DNA from: Hyphomicrobiales bacterium
GTDB taxonomy: Bacteria; Pseudomonadota; Alphaproteobacteria; Rhizobiales; Aestuariivirgaceae
Length of the DNA: 25,444 nt
NCBI GenBank assembly: GCA_016710435.1
Contig: JADJVV010000048.1
Span: 1-25,444, forward strand
Direction of reading: 5' to 3'
Below are positions 21,773 through 25,444 of this stretch, piece after piece. A program made the translations under genes and the position numbers. Position 1 is the stretch's first letter; every line of letters begins with the position of its first letter. Under the pieces are notes generated by a model. It had not been told where the DNA came from and did no database searches. It saw nothing but the letters and a program-made list of their open reading frames with translations.

Positions 21773-23178
21773 GGTGCGGCTCCTAGTGCGTGAGCAGGTG
21801 AATGGCGAGAAACTGTTGCTGCCGCCGGCGCCGCCGGCCGGTTGTTGGCGTCACGCAGCGCGGCCACGATCTCGGCATGGCGGCGCTGCGCGCCGTCTTC
21901 CTGCGCGGCCTTGTTGATGGTCATGGCCACTGCGGCGGACAGGCTTTGCGGATCCGGGTCGGCCACGGGTTCACTGGCCTTGCCCAGCTGGGCCAGCGGC
22001 ACCAGGTTGGTCTGCGCGGTCAGCGCGTCAGCCTGCGGGCTGGCATCGCGCGGCAGGTTTTCAAGCTGGCGCACTTCGTTGCGGGTGATGTAGCCGTTTT
22101 GAAGGCCGGTGGCGTAGAACTGCGCGCGTGCGGCGGGGTCGCCACGCAGCAGGGCCTCAAAGTTGAATTCCACGCTCATGGTGGCGCGCTGCTGCGATGT
22201 CATCACGCGCTTGGTCACCGCCTGCTCGATGCTGACCAGCATGGGCCGCACGGTGAACTTGTGGAAGCCGGCCACGATCTGTTCAATGCCGCTGCCCCAG
22301 GTGGTGACGTTGGCGTGGTGCACCAGCACTGGCGGCACGTCAAACCAGCGGCAGATTTCTTCGACGCTGAAGCGCCGCGTCTCCAGCAGCTGCTGGTCTT
22401 CGGGGCTGATGCTGAGCTGCTGGTACTTCATGTCCGCTTCCAGCACGTACAGCCGGGCGGTGTTGCCGCTGGCCATCTCGGCAAAGCGCAGCTGCAAAGC
22501 CTCGCGCTGGTCTGGCTTGAGCACGCGGTCGATCATCAGCACGCCGGTGGGCTTGCCGCTGCTGCCGAATATCTTGGCGGCGCTGGTCTGCGCCTTGGCC
22601 GTTTCGTCGGTGGTGGCCCGCATGAATTCGAGCTTCGACAGGCCGGTAGTGCCGTTGCCCAGGCCCTTGAGGTGCAGCACGTTGGCCGCGGCGATGATGG
22701 CCAGGTCGCTGTCGATCTGGTACTGGTACACCATGGCGCCGTCGTTCAGCACGATGGGCGTCACCTGGTCAGCCGGCATGGGCCACAGCGCGGTGGCTTC
22801 GCCGGCGGCGTTGCGTTCGATGCGCGCGTAGGCGTTGCCGCGCAGGTCATGGTTCATCACCATGGCCCGCCAGAATTCGTATGGCGTCATCCGCGCATTG
22901 GGGCTGTTGTGCAGCAGGCCGTACAGGCTGCTGGCGCGGGCCAGTTCCTTCATGCCGTTGCCGGCCTGGGTGTAGGCAAACAGCGGCAGGCTGGCAATGA
23001 TGCTGGCGCGGCGTTCAACGCAGGCCCAGACGGTGCTGATCTGCAGGGCCGCATCGGCGCCGATGTTGGCGGTGTCGGGCACCAGCGCCATGCTGGGGAT
23101 GCTGGCCTGTGCGCCGGCCCGTTCACCCATTGCGCCGGCGCGGCCAAACCAGCCGCGGATGCTGTCAAGTAGGGCCAT
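21766..23178 (-). CDS. Portal protein, HK97 family
   Basis: The product is a 470-residue dodecameric portal through which DNA is packaged. Its start is ATG 23178, two bases after the terminase stop; 60 extra upstream codons in this frame are a shadow of the terminase gene. Family cues include LQISTVWACVERRASIIASL, MTPYEFWRAMVMNHDLRGNA, VLHLKGLGNGTTGLSKLEFM, FGSSGKPTGVLMIDRVLKPD, LETRRFSVEEICRWFDVPP with VHHANVTTWGSGIEQ, and GYITRNEVRQLENLPRD. This is the phage_portal (HK97 gp3) pattern. The C-terminus is alanine-rich and overlaps the protease start by 7 bases. It is intact. Confidence 0.94.
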   Translation of the reverse strand: MALLDSIRGWFGRAGAMGERAGAQASIPSMALVPDTANIGADAALQISTVWACVERRASIIASLPLFAYTQAGNGMKELARASSLYGLLHNSPNARMTPYEFWRAMVMNHDLRGNAYARIERNAAGEATALWPMPADQVTPIVLNDGAMVYQYQIDSDLAIIAAANVLHLKGLGNGTTGLSKLEFMRATTDETAKAQTSAAKIFGSSGKPTGVLMIDRVLKPDQREALQLRFAEMASGNTARLYVLEADMKYQQLSISPEDQQLLETRRFSVEEICRWFDVPPVLVHHANVTTWGSGIEQIVAGFHKFTVRPMLVSIEQAVTKRVMTSQQRATMSVEFNFEALLRGDPAARAQFYATGLQNGYITRNEVRQLENLPRDASPQADALTAQTNLVPLAQLGKASEPVADPDPQSLSAAVAMTINKAAQEDGAQRRHAEIVAALRDANNRPAAPAAATVSRHSPAHALGAAPC

Positions 23179-23180
23179 GG

Positions 23181-24956
23181 TCAGCCGATCAGTGGCGAGT
23201 TCAGGAACTCGTCCAGGTTGGCAGGCGCGATGTCTGACGCAGCGCTGGCGTATGCCATCACCGCGGCCACCACGATGTCGATCCGGCCCGTGGCCTTGAT
23301 CTTGTTGAGCTTGCGGTTGCCGGCCGGGTCGCTGTCCGTCACGGCATTGGCGGCGCACATGGTCAGCACGGGGTGCCCGTTGTGGCGCAGCGTGCGGTTC
23401 ATCACCGCGGTTTCGAAGGCGTCCAGCGCCGGGCTCATGTCCTTGAAGCCCTGGCCGAAGTCCAACATGGGCGGCAGGTTGATGCCTTCGTCTTCGGCAA
23501 TCTGCTTGAAGTCCGCCATTCGCCAGCGGTCGGCCGCGATGCTCTGCACGTCAAAACGTGAGCAGATTTGCGCCACGCGCTGCAGCACATGCCGCTTGCT
23601 GATGGCGCGGCCCGGCGTGGTTTCCAGATAGCCCTGCTTGGCCCAGGTGGCGTAGTCCACGCGGTCGCGGTTGCAGCGGTCCTGCATGCCTTCCTCGGGC
23701 AGCCAGCAGTACGGCAGCACGCTCCAGGGGTCGCCTTCGGCGGCGGGCTCCACCAGCAGCACAAAGGCGGTCAGGTCGGTGGTGCTGGACAGGTCCAGCC
23801 CAGCGTAGGCACGCCGGCCGCGCAGTTCGTCTTCGGCGTAGTCCTGCTGGCACGGTTCCCACACGGCGGCGCTGAGCCACGGGTTGATGGCCGCGGTCCA
23901 CTGGCAGAAGTTGAGCCGGCGCACGATGGCTTCCTTGGCCGGCATGCCGCGGGCTTCGGTCACCTGCTCGCGCAGGTACTGCAGGCCGGGCAGGTTGGCC
24001 AGCTGCAGGCTGGGGTTGGCCTTGGGCCAGCAGGCCTCATCGTGCAGCGGGTCTTCGCCTTCGTCCAGGCCGCAGACGTAGCTGAAAAACGCATCGTCCA
24101 CGCGGCGCGCGGCAGCCACGTCGCAGGCGTAGTCATGGTAGATGCCGCAGGGCGTGGTCTTGCCGGCGCCGCTGTTGGTGATCATGAAGATCAGCGCCTG
24201 CCGGCGGCTCTTGGTGCCGGCGCGCATCATCTCCACCACCTGGGCGGTCTTGTGCTCGTGCACTTCGTCGATCAGCGCGATGTGCGGGCGCGGCCCGCTC
24301 TGGCCATCGTCAGCGCTGATGGGGCGGAACCAGCTGCCGGTTGATCGGTAGCCCAGGTTCCAGACGTTCTCACCCACGCCGCTGGGCGTCAGGCGGGCGC
24401 GCAGTTCAGGGCTTTGCTGGAACATGGCCACCGCATCGCGGAACAGCACCATGGCCTGGTCCTTCTTGGTGGCCGCGGCGTAGACTTCGGCGCGGCTTTC
24501 GCCGTCAGCCGTCAGGCCCTTCATGCCAACGCCGGCCGCCAGCGGGCTTTTGCCGCTGCCCTTGCCGGTTTCCACGTAGGCCACGCGGTAGCGGCGCACC
24601 CAGTCGGCCAGCTTTTCTTCGTACCGCTGCCAGCCGCACAGGCTGCCCACGATGAACGCCTGCCACGGCTGCAGGATGAAGGGCTTGCCTTCGTAGTCGC
24701 CGCCGTTGAGGCAGAGCACTTCTTCAAAGAACGCGATGGCGTCCGCCGCCAGCTGCACGCTGAAGCGCAGGCCACGGTCGGCCGCGGTTTCCAGGTCGGC
24801 CAGGTGGCGCCCACAGGCAGCGCGCACATGCGGCCCGGCGATGATGCGCCCGGCCAGCACGTCGTGCGCGTAGGCGGTGGCGCGGTCAAGCGCAGCCTGG
24901 CGCCTAGGCGGGCGCCGGCGCTCAGCCTTCGGCGCTTCAGTGGTTGCCGCGGTCAT
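23181..24956 (-). CDS. Terminase large subunit (ATPase and nuclease)
   Basis: This 591-residue packaging motor drives DNA into the prohead and cuts the concatemer. In the ATPase part, the P-loop GKGSGKS is at about 131-137, Walker B with catalytic Glu IALIDE at 226-231, and the coupling motif MITNSG at 258-263. In the nuclease part, Asp388 lies in YAGLDLSSTTDLTAF, with further acidic positions in SIAADRWRMADF and GRIDIVVAAVMA. The family is Terminase_1/HK97 gp2-like. It starts at ATG 24956, inside the end of the small subunit gene (20-base overlap), without its own clear ribosome site, so translation is coupled. Confidence 0.95.
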   Translation of the reverse strand: MTAATTEAPKAERRRPPRRQAALDRATAYAHDVLAGRIIAGPHVRAACGRHLADLETAADRGLRFSVQLAADAIAFFEEVLCLNGGDYEGKPFILQPWQAFIVGSLCGWQRYEEKLADWVRRYRVAYVETGKGSGKSPLAAGVGMKGLTADGESRAEVYAAATKKDQAMVLFRDAVAMFQQSPELRARLTPSGVGENVWNLGYRSTGSWFRPISADDGQSGPRPHIALIDEVHEHKTAQVVEMMRAGTKSRRQALIFMITNSGAGKTTPCGIYHDYACDVAAARRVDDAFFSYVCGLDEGEDPLHDEACWPKANPSLQLANLPGLQYLREQVTEARGMPAKEAIVRRLNFCQWTAAINPWLSAAVWEPCQQDYAEDELRGRRAYAGLDLSSTTDLTAFVLLVEPAAEGDPWSVLPYCWLPEEGMQDRCNRDRVDYATWAKQGYLETTPGRAISKRHVLQRVAQICSRFDVQSIAADRWRMADFKQIAEDEGINLPPMLDFGQGFKDMSPALDAFETAVMNRTLRHNGHPVLTMCAANAVTDSDPAGNRKLNKIKATGRIDIVVAAVMAYASAASDIAPANLDEFLNSPLIG

Positions 24957-25416
24957 TGAAGAATCGGCCGGTGCCGCCGGCCTGCTGGCCGAACAGATCC
25001 TGCTGGGGGTTGACCATCACGCGCGATCGGCTGGCCGGGTCCATCCCGAACTTGCCCATGATCGACTCGGCGCTTTTCTTGGCCGTCAGCTTGGCCACGA
25101 ACCACTGGTTCAGCATCTGGCTGCCCTTGTGCGAGTGCGCCACGAAGTCGTCGCCGCACGACTCACGCGCCAGGCGGTAGTCGGCCACGGCATCGCATAG
25201 GAACTCCAGCGCCAGCACGTCGGCCTCGGTCAGCACCTGCATGCGGCGCAACATCGGCGCCACCTCGGCCCACACGGCAGCAGATCGCGGCGCCAGATGA
25301 TCCGGCGGCGCCAGGTCGTTGAGCAGCAGCGGCTCGGGCTCGCCATCGTTGCGGCGGTCCTTGCGGTCGGTGCCCGTCACCAGCTTCAGCCCGGACGGCT
25401 TGCGGGGCCTGCTCAT
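24937..25416 (-). CDS. Terminase small subunit, P27 family
   Basis: This protein recognises packaging sites and loads the large subunit. I chose ATG 25416 (MSRPRKPSGLKLVTGT, 159 residues) because GGGAGGGG lies about six bases upstream; the ATG at 25440 would add eight residues and has no visible site. Family cues are the basic N-terminus, the PPDHLAPRSAAVWAEVAPML segment, DVLALEFLCDAVADYRLARE and the C-terminal MGKFGMDPASRSRVMVNP with QQDLFG. P27-type TerS commonly pairs with HK97-type TerL, as here. It is the first late gene; cos or pac would be expected just to its right, outside the window. Confidence 0.92.
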   Translation of the reverse strand: MSRPRKPSGLKLVTGTDRKDRRNDGEPEPLLLNDLAPPDHLAPRSAAVWAEVAPMLRRMQVLTEADVLALEFLCDAVADYRLARESCGDDFVAHSHKGSQMLNQWFVAKLTAKKSAESIMGKFGMDPASRSRVMVNPQQDLFGQQAGGTGRFFNDRGNH

Positions 25417-25444
25417 AGCCCCCCCCTCCCGTTTTGACATTCTG

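Noticed and set aside
23179..23358. Portal gene starting 60 codons further upstream
   Set aside because: The extra residues are read inside the terminase gene and are not portal-like; ATG 23178 sits right after the terminase stop.
1..25444. Insertion sequences, transposons or rRNA genes
   Set aside because: No transposase-like protein, terminal repeat pair around a gene, or rRNA-like stretch was seen on either strand.

Overview
The window is most of one temperate, lambda/HK97-like siphovirus genome, either a phage or a prophage. Its very high GC, dense GTG/ATG starts and protein families suggest a Burkholderiales (betaproteobacterial) host; that host call is inference, because no host housekeeping gene is visible.

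Layout. Positions 35-2526 (+ strand) form a tightly packed integration operon: an integron-type integrase (IntI), a DUF4224 small protein, a phage tyrosine integrase and a small ORF. Start and stop codons overlap at two of the three junctions, and the third has a 4-nt gap. It ends at 2543-2747 in what looks like an attP: a perfect tRNA 3' end (T arm, acceptor strand, CCA) with copies of a 9-bp motif GCTCCCGCA on both sides. Everything from 2796 to 25416 lies on the - strand and is a standard late operon read right to left: terminase small and large subunits, portal, prohead protease, HK97-fold capsid, an accessory block (small protein, beta-helix spike, membrane protein), head-tail connectors, tail completion and terminator proteins, tail tube, G/GT chaperones with a classic A AAA AAC slippery site, tape measure, DUF2460, DUF2163/BR0599, NlpC/P60, hub protein J, two tail-tip accessory proteins, a small unknown protein and a lysis region (membrane protein, GH19 endolysin, holin-like membrane domain).

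How it works together. The late genes build a DNA-packaging motor, a proteolytically matured HK97-type head and a long non-contractile tail, with lysis genes last. The order late genes - attP - int, with int transcribed towards attP, matches a lambda-like genome in its non-integrated (or tandem) arrangement. IntI therefore appears to lie inside the phage genome rather than in flanking host DNA.

Notable points: an integron integrase inside a phage integration operon; an apparently intact attP; a beta-helix protein of clearly lower GC inserted between capsid and connector genes; a SPRY-like domain inserted in protein J; hairpins plus an almost identical leader just upstream of the capsid and tail-tube genes; and about nine single-step frameshifts (lysis region, NlpC, tail tube). 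Most sit in short homopolymers and leave otherwise conserved reading frames, which looks more like sequence error or very recent damage than old decay. The host-recognition and lysis functions are the variable part; packaging and head genes are intact.
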